Source: Acidobacteriaceae bacterium (lineage in GTDB: Bacteria; Acidobacteriota; Terriglobia; Bryobacterales; Bryobacteraceae). From it: DNA of 13,693 nucleotides. The notes under the pieces are model-generated. The model worked only from the letters and a program-made list of their open reading frames with translations, ran no database searches and was not told the DNA's origin. Positions 6,074-13,205 of the stretch are shown here, piece by piece. The translations under genes were made by a program, and so were the position numbers. Numbering within the stretch: the stretch's first letter is position 1; the number at the start of each line of letters is the position of its first letter. The DNA lies in NCBI GenBank assembly GCA_019244945.1, contig JAFASD010000033.1:1-13693 (forward strand). The letters run 5' to 3'.

Positions 6074-8548
6074 TCACTCTTCCCGGAGCGCCTTCATGGG
6101 ATCCACCAGTGAGGCGCGCCGGGCGGGCGCGTAGGTGGCCACCAACGTGATCAGAAGAAGCGGCAAAGCGATAGCTGGGAACAGTAGAGGATTGGTGTGA
6201 TCGAACGTAGCAATCCAAAGCGATGACGTCAGAAGACGACAGGCGAAGAAGCTTACAACCAGGCCCACCCCGATCCCGACCGAACCTAATGTCAATCCCT
6301 GCTGGAGAATCATTCGAATCACCTTTTGCCGGTCCGCGCCGATAGCCATGCGAATGCCGATCTCGCGAGTCCGGCGGCTTACTGAGTAAGCGATCAAACC
6401 ATAGAGTCCCACCATCGCCAAGATGAGTCCCATTACTCCTAAACCGGCTACGCTCTGGGCAATCATGTTCGGTGTTTTGACCGCACGCTGGGTGTACAGG
6501 TTCTGCATGGTTCGCACGTCGAAGACGGGCATATTCGGATCGAGTCCGCGGACAACCTCGCGCAATACGGGCGCAATTGTCGACGCGTCTGGCGCATTCG
6601 ATTCGGTTATAAGCGTCAATGCGCTTCGTTCGTCTTGGGTGTGGGGCAGGTAAATGAAGTCGAGCGGCGGCTCGGCAATCCAGAAGTATTTAGCGTTTTT
6701 CACAATGCCGACTATCTGGAACAGGGGACCCGTCGCGTTCTTCAGATGAAACCGCTTCCCAAAAGCGTCTCCTTTAGGCCAGAAGTGCTTCGCGAACTGT
6801 TCGTTGGCTACGGCGACCAATGGAGTAGTCGGCTGGTCTGATTTTAGAAAGCCGCGGCCTTGCAGTAGACGAATCCCCATCGTGTTGAAGAAGTCATCGC
6901 TCACATGAGCGTCGAACACGGTGAGCGATTGCTCGCCTCGCGGCAATTGGTAACCTTCGGGCACAACAGCAGTCGCGTCGCCTCCAATAAGCGGCACGAC
7001 ACTAGTCAGAATCGCGGATTTAACTCCGGGCGCAGACCGCGTCGCATCGAGCAGGTCCTTATAGAAACGTCGTGTCTGATCCGGCGAGTAGTGAATAAGC
7101 TGCGTGTCGAAGCTGGTCAAAAACAGGCGGTCCGTGCGAAAGCCCGGTCCATGCGTCAACTGATCCCGGAAGCCTTGTAACATCACGGCTGAGATGACGA
7201 GCAACACGAGCGAGAGCGCGACCTGTCCGGCGACGATCAGATTGCGGCCCCAGAGGCGTCGCTGGCCGATGGTATCGGCGTCGGCTGCTTTGAGCGCGGG
7301 GACAAGATCCGGACGCGTGGTGCTGAGCGCAGGCGTGAGCCCAAACAAGAGAGTACTGACGAGAGAAACCGCGAGCGTGAACAGCAGCACGCGCCGATCC
7401 AGTTGAACCGCAAAGACGATCGGCAAGTCGGAGGGAATAGGAATGTTGGCGAAGAATTTTGCGCCTGCATATGCGACAACTATTCCCGCCGCACCGCCGG
7501 CAACCGCAAGCAAGAGATTTTCCAGCAAGAGTTGGCGAATGAGCGAAGCGCGCTTAGCGCCTATGGCCAAACGGATCGCGATCTCGCGCGAGCGGGCCCG
7601 GGATCGGCTCAGCAGCAGACCCGCAACGTTCGCGCAGGCAACCGCCAGAACGCACAGGGCGAGCAGGATGAGCATGGCTACTAAGGCTGTATTGGGAGGA
7701 GATTGCTGCGCGCGAAGTTGCAGCTCGGTCTCGACCGTGATGCGCTGGTTGCGATTTGTTTGGGGATACATTTGCTGCAATTGAGCCGCGATGGCATCGA
7801 GATCGGCTTGCGCTTGCGCCACGGTAACGCCAGGCTTGAGGCGCCCCTTTACGGTCAGCCAGCGTATGTCGCGCTGATCGAGGTTGTTTTCATGGGCTAA
7901 GTTGACACTGTTATGCGGGCTTACGCTAGGTGACATCGCGAGCGGTACGAACAGCGCTGGACGAAAGTACTGATCAACGCCGGTGAATTGCTCGGGCGCA
8001 ACGCCAACAATAGAGAAATCAATTCCGCTGAGGCGGATTTTGGAGCCAAGAACGGAGGGATTCCCTCTCAATTGCGTGATCCAGAAATCGTGGCTGATGA
8101 CGACCACGGCGTCCCGGCCTTCCGCCTGATCTTCGTCGGGACGAAAGCCGCGGCCGAGCGATGGTTCTACGCCAAGCACCTGAAAGAAATTACCGGAGAC
8201 AAATAGGCCGAACTTCATCTTCGGAAGAGTGGTTTTATCCGGGCTGAAGCCAAATGTTCCGTACGAGTAGGCGAGCAGGCCGTCGAAGCTGCGATTGCGA
8301 TCTCGAAAATCGACATAGTCCGGATGGGAGATCGCATTGTTCATGCCAAATGCAGCCGAGCTGGTGGTGGAGACTGCCAAGACACGACTCGGCTCCAGTA
8401 CAGGGAGCGGACGCAGCAGTAGCGCGTCGGCAAAGCTGAACATCGCCGAGGTGGCGCCAATGCCGATTGCGAGCGAGCAGACCGCAACAATAGTAAAGAC
8501 CGGATTCTTGCGCAGCATTCTGGCAGCGTGCCGGACAGATTTCAGCAT
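6074..8548 (-). CDS. ADOP-type duplicated orphan ABC permease (MacB/FtsX family)
   Basis: An 824-residue permease made of two MacB_PCD plus FtsX units. Unit 1: a first membrane helix (about 17-40), a periplasmic domain (about 45-280) and three helices (about 287-313, 340-366, 387-408), with the conserved cytoplasmic segment SREIAIRLAIGAKRASLIRQ at 320-339. Unit 2: a helix at about 436-458, a periplasmic domain (about 465-690) and three helices (about 697-722, 750-770, 787-807), with the matching segment TREIGIRMAIGADRQKVIRM at 728-747. It ends with ARRASLVDPMKALREE, typical of this family. This duplicated architecture is the acidobacterial duplicated orphan permease type (TIGR03434 as I recall). 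No ABC ATPase is encoded in the window, consistent with the orphan label. Its substrate is unknown. GAGGG four bases before the ATG supports the start. Confidence 0.93.
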   Translation of the reverse strand: MLKSVRHAARMLRKNPVFTIVAVCSLAIGIGATSAMFSFADALLLRPLPVLEPSRVLAVSTTSSAAFGMNNAISHPDYVDFRDRNRSFDGLLAYSYGTFGFSPDKTTLPKMKFGLFVSGNFFQVLGVEPSLGRGFRPDEDQAEGRDAVVVISHDFWITQLRGNPSVLGSKIRLSGIDFSIVGVAPEQFTGVDQYFRPALFVPLAMSPSVSPHNSVNLAHENNLDQRDIRWLTVKGRLKPGVTVAQAQADLDAIAAQLQQMYPQTNRNQRITVETELQLRAQQSPPNTALVAMLILLALCVLAVACANVAGLLLSRSRARSREIAIRLAIGAKRASLIRQLLLENLLLAVAGGAAGIVVAYAGAKFFANIPIPSDLPIVFAVQLDRRVLLFTLAVSLVSTLLFGLTPALSTTRPDLVPALKAADADTIGQRRLWGRNLIVAGQVALSLVLLVISAVMLQGFRDQLTHGPGFRTDRLFLTSFDTQLIHYSPDQTRRFYKDLLDATRSAPGVKSAILTSVVPLIGGDATAVVPEGYQLPRGEQSLTVFDAHVSDDFFNTMGIRLLQGRGFLKSDQPTTPLVAVANEQFAKHFWPKGDAFGKRFHLKNATGPLFQIVGIVKNAKYFWIAEPPLDFIYLPHTQDERSALTLITESNAPDASTIAPVLREVVRGLDPNMPVFDVRTMQNLYTQRAVKTPNMIAQSVAGLGVMGLILAMVGLYGLIAYSVSRRTREIGIRMAIGADRQKVIRMILQQGLTLGSVGIGVGLVVSFFACRLLTSSLWIATFDHTNPLLFPAIALPLLLITLVATYAPARRASLVDPMKALREE

Positions 8549-8612
8549 TCAGCCCTCGATCTTAAGAGCTTAGCCGAAAATTAGGAGCGCCGAAGCTCGC
8601 GCAAATAAGGAA

Positions 8613-8649
8613 CAGGCTCCTCAGGTCTTCTGGAAGACCCGGGAGCCTG
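8613..8649 (-). terminator. Terminator-like hairpin after the Tyr/Gly-rich gene
   Basis: CAGGCTCC (8613-8620) pairs with GGAGCCTG (8642-8649). After a small internal loop, GGTCTT (8624-8629) pairs with AAGACC (8634-8639) around the tetraloop CTGG. It lies about 30 bases beyond the minus-strand stop at 8679. On the minus strand it is followed by TTCCTTATTTG, only moderately T-rich. It probably ends that transcript and separates it from the permease gene starting at 8548. Confidence 0.6.
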
Positions 8650-8678
8650 CTGAAAACGTTCGAACGGAAATTGGATAG

Positions 8679-9110
8679 TTACCGGCGACCACCGCCGCGT
8701 CCCGCAAAGCCACCGCCGTGACCAGCAAAGCCGCCGGCGCGTCCACCACCTACGAAACCGCGCCCTCCTCCATATCCGCCACGATAACCGTATCCACGAC
8801 CATAGCCATACCCACGCCCATAACCATATCCGCGACCGTAAAATCCGCGGCCGCCCCAGTAACCACCCCAATAACCTCCGTAGAATCCAACGTACGGATA
8901 GGCGTACGGATACACGTACGGGTAGCCGTAGTAGTAATCGTAAGGATAAGGATAGGGGTATGGATATGAGTACGCGTATGGGTAAGCGGGATACGTGTAG
9001 GCCGGACCCACCGCCACTCCAAAACGCCCCTGAGCATTGGCTGGCATCGGGTTGATCAGGATCAGCACTGCAGCCAAAGCGAGCACGAAAAATACGATTT
9101 TCTTAGACAT
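8679..9110 (-). CDS. Secreted tyrosine/proline/glycine-rich low-complexity protein
   Basis: A 143-residue protein. Residues 1-26 are a clear signal peptide with KK near the start, a long hydrophobic core and ANA before the likely cut. The mature part (117 residues) has about 30 tyrosines. In residues 43-73 every odd position is tyrosine, with Pro, Ala, Ser, Asp, Gly or Val between. A Gly/Trp stretch (GGYWGGYWGG) follows, then GRGYGY three times (92-109), then a Gly/Arg/Phe tail (GGGRAGGFAG and similar). It has no cysteine and, after the signal, no lysine. No known enzyme fold is visible; a surface or matrix structural role is possible but unproven. GGGAGG (9120-9125) nine bases before the ATG is a strong ribosome binding site and a hairpin follows the stop, so it appears to be a genuine single-gene unit despite its odd composition. 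Confidence 0.82.
   Translation of the reverse strand: MSKKIVFFVLALAAVLILINPMPANAQGRFGVAVGPAYTYPAYPYAYSYPYPYPYPYDYYYGYPYVYPYAYPYVGFYGGYWGGYWGGRGFYGRGYGYGRGYGYGRGYGYRGGYGGGRGFVGGGRAGGFAGHGGGFAGRGGGRR
8784..8837 (-). repeat. Three 18-base tandem units encoding GRGYGY
   Basis: Three adjacent 18-base units (8784-8801, 8802-8819, 8820-8837) encode GRGYGY three times in the low-complexity secreted protein. The units differ at several bases while the encoded peptide stays the same, which points to selection on the protein rather than a very recent duplication. Confidence 0.75.
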
Positions 9111-9119
9111 TTGTTGCAG

Positions 9120-9125
9120 CCTCCC
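9120..9125 (-). promoter_or_regulatory. Strong ribosome binding site of the Tyr/Gly-rich gene
   Basis: On the minus strand GGGAGG lies nine bases before the ATG at 9110. It is the strongest ribosome binding site I saw in the window, suggesting the low-complexity secreted protein is well translated. Confidence 0.6.
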
Positions 9126-9305
9126 TTCTAAAGACCTTACACCTGTTGGACGCCCCGCGGGAGCCGAGCGATTCTTATCGGTTTCTGCTATGAACCGCCG
9201 GTCACCGCTTACTCAAAGACGTTAAATCGTTCCAAATCCGCGTTTTACGGCGATTTCAAGCATCAGGCGTCTCGCGCCGGCCCTAGTCTCGAACACGGAA
9301 GACCT

Positions 9306-9926
9306 ATGTTTACTCACCTTAAATTCACGGCGCTCGCCGTCGTCGCGACTGCCGTTTTGATCAGCACCGGCTGCAAGAGCCAGCCTGCGCACCCCAATCA
9401 GTTGAACACGTTCGATGGCGCCACTTATGATTCGCTCACTTTGGCGCACGGCGCGTTGGCTTCGCTCCGTGTTCAGATCTCCACCAGTTATCCAAAGTAT
9501 GCGCCTCTTTTCAACGAAGCCGAGGTTACCTACTCGACAGCATACGAAGCTTACTCGTTATATCGCGTGAAGTCGAGTAATCAGGCTCAGATCTCTGTCG
9601 CGATTAGTAATTTGGCTGTGGCTATTGCTGCCTTGGAAAACGCGTTCCAGTCGGACCTGCATGTAGCCCCGAAAGTGATTCTGGATTTTCGTCACCGGGC
9701 GCTGGTGATTCGAACGGCTGCGGGTCAGAACATCAGCATCTCCGATATTCTTACGGCGCTCGAAATCGCTGCGGCTGTCGCGCAGACAGTGCCGCCCGCC
9801 GCTCCATATGCGGCTCTGGCGACCATTGTGATCGAAGCAACTCAGCAAGCCTTAGCGGCTCAGAGTGCAGCGTCCGGACAGCCTATTGATTTATCCACCA
9901 TCCAACCGCTCGCTCCGATTCAGTAG
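9306..9926 (+). CDS. Putative lipoprotein of unknown function
   Basis: A 206-residue protein. The N-terminus has a basic-hydrophobic signal (MFTHLKFTALAVVATAVLIS) followed by TGC, with C23 as the probable lipidated cysteine. The lipobox is imperfect because the -3 residue is serine rather than Leu/Val/Ile. The mature part is mainly helical and rich in Ala, Ser, Gln and Tyr: a first helical region (about 40-118) with SNLAVAIAALENAF, and a second Ala-rich one (about 143-190, including ALEIAAAVAQTVPPAAPYAA). It has no further cysteine and no motif I recognise. It is transcribed away from the Tyr/Gly-rich secreted gene across 195 bases. GGAAG shortly before the ATG supports the start. I see no basis for a function beyond envelope location. 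Confidence 0.75.
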   Translation: MFTHLKFTALAVVATAVLISTGCKSQPAHPNQLNTFDGATYDSLTLAHGALASLRVQISTSYPKYAPLFNEAEVTYSTAYEAYSLYRVKSSNQAQISVAISNLAVAIAALENAFQSDLHVAPKVILDFRHRALVIRTAAGQNISISDILTALEIAAAVAQTVPPAAPYAALATIVIEATQQALAAQSAASGQPIDLSTIQPLAPIQ

Positions 9927-9938
9927 TCGCGTTTACTT

Positions 9939-9960
9939 CTGCCCCGAATTCGCCGGGCAG
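9939..9960 (+). terminator. Weak terminator-like hairpin after the lipoprotein gene
   Basis: CTGCCC (9939-9944) pairs with GGGCAG (9955-9960) around a ten-base loop, 13 bases after the stop at 9926. It has no T-run after it, so it may only slow transcription or stabilise the 3' end of the message rather than terminate it. Confidence 0.25.
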
Positions 9961-9982
9961 TAGGTTCAAATAGGGTTAGCGA

Positions 9983-10696
9983 ATGTTGACTCAAGCGAAT
10001 CATTGGCTGGACATTGCAGGGACCGTCATCGACGGTCTTCTGCTTTGTCGAGTCCTTTTGTTGAAGCTGCATCGGGTATACCTGTTCATCACACTGGTTT
10101 GCTTGCTGGGTCTGTTTTTCGACATCGTTCTGCTTTGGCTCGGGCCTTCTTCGCAGGAAAGCGCCCGTGTTTTCCTTTACTCCCGATTTCTCTATGCGGT
10201 GCTTTTCCCGGCAGTTGCATGGGAGGTATTCGAGGAGATGAAGCTTCAGATTTCGAAGCTGAGGCGATTGGGAATACTGAGACTCATTTCGGGCCTCCTG
10301 CTGGCGACAATCTTCGGCTTGATCGTGTCTGCTTTTGCCGAAAACGAGCCCGGCGCGCCACCAGCCCGCCTCGCAACGCTCGCGGTTGTTCTTTGGGCGG
10401 GATCGTCTACGGCATGCTTGACATTTCTCTTTGCGCTTCAGAAAAACCTGCGAGCTCAGGAGATAATGCTTCCGCGTAACACCTTTGTGTGGCTGATTTT
10501 TTATCAGCTATCGTTCACCTATGAAATCCTGAGCTGCTTTTTCCTGGTCGTCGCTCCGCTTCTGAAGTCGCCTGCCATCGATACTGTCCAGTTGTTTCTC
10601 TCCATCTATGACATCGCCATCACGAGCTGGTGCATCCTGAAGCTGAGATCGCTACCCTCCGACGTACCCTCCGCGCCCGAAAAGGCTAGCTTGTAG
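9983..10696 (+). CDS. Seven-helix integral membrane protein, unknown function
   Basis: A 237-residue protein dominated by hydrophobic helices at about 8-26, 31-53, 65-83, 98-118, 130-151, 167-191 and 200-219, giving seven predicted spans. The loops are short; the one at about 85-97 (EEMKLQISKLRRL) is charged. The C-terminus (about 220-237) is soluble and short. No kinase, receptor or transporter motif is visible. It resembles membrane proteins of no assigned role that are common in Acidobacteriota, but this is a general impression. AGGG seven bases before the ATG supports the start. It lies 56 bases after the lipoprotein gene and ends 51 bases before the preferred start of the regulator gene, so the three could be partly co-transcribed. 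The inverted repeat at 10710-10733 may separate the last one. Confidence 0.75.
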   Translation: MLTQANHWLDIAGTVIDGLLLCRVLLLKLHRVYLFITLVCLLGLFFDIVLLWLGPSSQESARVFLYSRFLYAVLFPAVAWEVFEEMKLQISKLRRLGILRLISGLLLATIFGLIVSAFAENEPGAPPARLATLAVVLWAGSSTACLTFLFALQKNLRAQEIMLPRNTFVWLIFYQLSFTYEILSCFFLVVAPLLKSPAIDTVQLFLSIYDIAITSWCILKLRSLPSDVPSAPEKASL

Positions 10697-10709
10697 CGCT
10701 CTCGCCATT

Positions 10710-10733
10710 TCACAGACGGGCTTCCGTTTGTGA
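10710..10733. promoter_or_regulatory. 24-base inverted repeat, candidate operator of the TrmB-type gene
   Basis: TCACAGACGG (10710-10719) and CCGTTTGTGA (10724-10733) form an inverted repeat with 9 of 10 matched positions around GCTT. The mismatch would be a G-U pair in RNA. It lies directly before TATGTT (10734-10739), a plausible -10 element, and covers a possible GTG start at 10730. That position suits a repressor site for the downstream regulator. It could instead be the RNA hairpin ending the upstream gene, which stops at 10696, but the following bases are not T-rich enough for a strong terminator. Confidence 0.45.
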
Positions 10734-10747
10734 TATGTTCTCCATTC

Positions 10748-11578
10748 GTGAAAGCACCGGAAGCAAGCTCTGCGGAATATCAACTGAACTGGCGCAAGTT
10801 GCAGCAGGTTGGACTGAATGCGTACGAGGCGCGCTCGTATTTGGTTCTGATGGGGCATCCGCGCTTCAAAGCATTGGAGCTTGCCGCGCGTGCTCATGTT
10901 CCTCGGCAGAAGATTTATGAAGTGCTCGACAGCCTGGTTGAAAAAGGGTTCGCGCAGGTGGTGCAGGAGAAAACGAAACTGTTTTCAGCCGTGGATCCAA
11001 GCCTGGCCATCCCCGGTTACCTGGCCCGACGGAACAAAGCCCTGCAAAACGAAATAACCGAGCAGGCGAGGCTCGCTACAGGATTGATTGAAGATCTGCG
11101 CGCCGCCTACTTGGAAGGACAAGACGGCCGCGGCACGCTGGATTTTCTGAATCTGGTGAACGACCCTACGCAAATTGCGATCCACTACAGGCGCATGTTG
11201 ACGAGCGTGTCACATGAATACGCCGAGTTTTCGCGTCCGCCTTTCGCAGTGGATCCGCTCGATGAGCAATTGGTCAAAGAAGCAGCCGGGCGCGGCATCG
11301 CCTGCCGGCTCCTGATTGAAGCGGCCCCAATAGACGAGGAACACCGCGCTCGCTTAGACGAATTTCGTGATTCGGGAATCGAAATCTGCTTTTTTGAGCG
11401 ATTGCCGCTCAAGCTCGCTCTCTTCGATGGTAAGTGCGGTTTAGTCGCTTTGCTCGACCCCGTCTTGACGCGGCCATCCTGGACGGCGGTGGTTTTCGAG
11501 CACGAAGGCTTTGCCGAAGCCATGTCAGGGCTTTTCGAAAGCTACTGGTCCCGCGCCAAGAAACAGATGCAGACCTGA
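10748..11578 (+). CDS. TrmB-type transcriptional regulator
   Basis: A helix-turn-helix regulator of 276 residues from the GTG at 10748 (282 from the GTG at 10730). From 10748, residues about 16-80 are a TrmB winged helix: LQQVGLNAYEARSYLVLMG, recognition region LAARAHVPRQKIYEVLDSLV, wing FAQVVQEKTKLFSAVDP. A coiled-coil-like helix follows (about 90-120), then an effector domain (about 131-270) with DEQLVKEAAGRGIACRLLIE, SGIEICFFERLPLKLALFDGK and a final helix FAEAMSGLFESYW, resembling the phospholipase-D-like domain after TrmB HTH regions in many bacterial regulators. The ligand is unknown. No good ribosome binding site precedes either GTG. I prefer 10748 because 10730 lies in the inverted repeat, and a -10-like TATGTT at 10734 would put transcription start almost at 10748, giving a nearly leaderless message. 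Its stop is six bases from the stop of the opposite gene. Confidence 0.85.
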   Translation: MKAPEASSAEYQLNWRKLQQVGLNAYEARSYLVLMGHPRFKALELAARAHVPRQKIYEVLDSLVEKGFAQVVQEKTKLFSAVDPSLAIPGYLARRNKALQNEITEQARLATGLIEDLRAAYLEGQDGRGTLDFLNLVNDPTQIAIHYRRMLTSVSHEYAEFSRPPFAVDPLDEQLVKEAAGRGIACRLLIEAAPIDEEHRARLDEFRDSGIEICFFERLPLKLALFDGKCGLVALLDPVLTRPSWTAVVFEHEGFAEAMSGLFESYWSRAKKQMQT

Positions 11579-11584
11579 AAATCG

Positions 11585-12196
11585 CTATGTGCGAAGGCGC
11601 AATAGAACGTCGTCGCGATCAGTGAACTGAATGCATCGAATGCCCAGCAGCTCAGCTCCCTGAATATTCACGATCCGGTCATCCAAAAAAAGCGTTTGAT
11701 CCGGAGACGTGCCCAGGCCTTCCAGGCAGTGCTCGTAAATGGCGGGTTCAGGCTTCACGGCACGAACTTCATAAGAGAGTGTTAAGTGATCGAAGCTCGC
11801 GAGGCGTTGAGTGCGCAACTTTAACGCTTCGCCCAACTCCCGGGGCATGTTCGAGAGCATCGCAACGCGCTTACCGGCGGCACGCAGTTGATCGATCCAA
11901 TCCCACATGACGGAGTCGAACTGCATCCAGCTTATGTTGTCGAAATCAATCAATTGCTCGATGGTATTTTGCGTGAACGAAGTGCCCGCGCCCGCAGCTA
12001 TGGCTGCCCAGTAATCGTTTGCGGAAAGCGAGGCCTTGTCGTAATCCAGCCGGCACGACCAATACAGCTCCGAGAAAGTATTTTTGGGAATACGGGCTAT
12101 TTCAGCCAGGCGCGCCTGATCGGCGTCCGTTTGGTGGCGAACCAGAACGCCGCCATAGTCGAATATGAATCCTTGATAAGAATCAACGAGCGCCAT
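11585..12196 (-). CDS. HAD-superfamily hydrolase (subfamily IA, YihX-like)
   Basis: From the ATG at 12196 this is a 203-residue HAD-fold hydrolase. Motif I is FIFDYGGVL with nucleophile D13; the usual acid/base Asp two residues later is Gly15, as in YihX-like sugar phosphatases. Motif II is MLSNMP with S115. Motif III is VKPEPAIYEHCLEGLG with K148. Motif IV is FLDDRIVNIQGAELLGI with D172 and D173, which hold Mg. A helical cap lies between motifs I and II. A small phosphorylated metabolite, perhaps a sugar phosphate, is the likely substrate type but cannot be named. It follows the glycosyltransferase on the same strand and overlaps it by 14 bases, suggesting coupling. The ATG at 12211 or the TTG at 12262 would lengthen it; 12196 gives the usual short lead before motif I. 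No start has a clear ribosome binding site. Confidence 0.85.
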   Translation of the reverse strand: MALVDSYQGFIFDYGGVLVRHQTDADQARLAEIARIPKNTFSELYWSCRLDYDKASLSANDYWAAIAAGAGTSFTQNTIEQLIDFDNISWMQFDSVMWDWIDQLRAAGKRVAMLSNMPRELGEALKLRTQRLASFDHLTLSYEVRAVKPEPAIYEHCLEGLGTSPDQTLFLDDRIVNIQGAELLGIRCIQFTDRDDVLLRLRT

Positions 12197-13151
12197 CGAC
12201 CAGGTGTTCATGGCGCGAGCGGATCTCGCGAACAGCGTAGATGCGCCGCCCCTGACTCTCAAAGTAGGTGCGCATCAGCACTTCACCGATTAGCCCGGTG
12301 CTAAAGAGCATGAGGCCAGCGAACCAAAGCATGGCGCCCGCGAAAAGTAGCGGCCCGTGTTCCGCGATAATGTCCTGACCGCCTATCTTCTTCACCAGCA
12401 TAGAGAGCAGGACAACGCTTCCGAGCGCGATTCCTGCCAACCCCCATTTGCCGAAAAAGTGCATGGGGCGGGTGAGATATCGCAAAAGAAAACCGATGGT
12501 CAAAATGTCGAAGAAGACTCGCAGCGTACGGCTAAGGCCATAGTGCGAAGAGCCGTTCGGGCGCTCAATATTGCGGATCGGCACCTCGATCACGCGGGCG
12601 CCGTAGAAACTGGCAAGCGCGGGAATGAAGCGGTGCAGCTCGCCATAGAGGTTCACATCTTTCAAAACCTCTGCGCGATAAGCCTTAAAAGTGGTGCCAA
12701 AATCGTGTAGATCGACACCCGAGGTGCGCTTCATCATCCAGTTCGCTACCATCGATGGAATTTTGCGAGTCACGGCATTATCCATGCGATTCTTTCGCCA
12801 TCCGCTGGCGATGTCGTACCCCTCGTCTATCTTTTCGAGCAAGAGAGGGATATCTTCGGGGTCGTGCTGCAAATCGCCATCCAAGGAGACGATTACATCG
12901 CCGCGTGCTTCATCAAACCCGGCGGCGAGTGCAGCCGTTTGACCAAAATTGCGCCGAAGCCGGACCACTCTCAGACGGCTATCCGTCTCCGCCAGATTCG
13001 CAAGCAGATCGAAGCTGCGGTCCGTCGAGGCGTCATCGACGAAGATAATTTCGTAAGGTTTGCGCAGGTTTTCGAGAACTGCAGTAAGCCGATCGTAAAG
13101 CGGCAAGATTGCCGGTTCCTCATTATGAATGGGAATAACGATCGAGAGCAT
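12183..13151 (-). CDS. GT2 glycosyltransferase, polyprenyl-phosphate sugar transferase type
   Basis: A 322-residue glycosyltransferase of family 2, close to the dolichol/undecaprenyl-phosphate mannosyl- or glucosyltransferases (DPMS, GtrB and ArnC group). It opens with LSIVIPIHNEEPAI, then VDDASTD (38-44) for nucleotide-sugar binding, VVRLRRNFGQTAALAAGFD (62-80), and SLDGDLQHDPED (89-100) with the metal-binding D91 and D93. DFGTTFKAYRAEVL (150-163) and the basic segment RPNGSSHYGLSRTLR (197-211) precede two membrane helices (about 232-256 and 266-292). It would transfer a sugar from a nucleotide donor to a membrane polyprenyl phosphate at the cytoplasmic face, for later modification of a surface glycan or lipid. 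AAGAGG about ten bases before the ATG supports the start. It overlaps the HAD gene downstream. The family is certain; the sugar and acceptor are not. Confidence 0.93.
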   Translation of the reverse strand: MLSIVIPIHNEEPAILPLYDRLTAVLENLRKPYEIIFVDDASTDRSFDLLANLAETDSRLRVVRLRRNFGQTAALAAGFDEARGDVIVSLDGDLQHDPEDIPLLLEKIDEGYDIASGWRKNRMDNAVTRKIPSMVANWMMKRTSGVDLHDFGTTFKAYRAEVLKDVNLYGELHRFIPALASFYGARVIEVPIRNIERPNGSSHYGLSRTLRVFFDILTIGFLLRYLTRPMHFFGKWGLAGIALGSVVLLSMLVKKIGGQDIIAEHGPLLFAGAMLWFAGLMLFSTGLIGEVLMRTYFESQGRRIYAVREIRSRHEHLVDGAR

Positions 13152-13205
13152 GATAGTAATACCTCTTCAGTTTAGCGGAGGCATAGGTAAAGCACCGATA
13201 TTCGC

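Noticed and set aside
8718..8969. A Thr/Ile-rich plus-strand frame opposite the Tyr/Gly-rich gene
   Set aside because: Its low complexity mirrors the repeats of the minus-strand gene, which has a signal peptide and strong ribosome binding site; this frame has neither.
9961..9977. GGTTCAAAT, resembling the T-loop of a tRNA
   Set aside because: No acceptor, D or anticodon stem could be arranged around it, and it lies between two protein genes only 56 bases apart.
10710..10733. CRP/FNR-type binding site
   Set aside because: A CRP site reads TGTGA-N6-TCACA. Here the half-sites are in the opposite order, TCACA then TGTGA, and 14 bases apart, so it does not fit.
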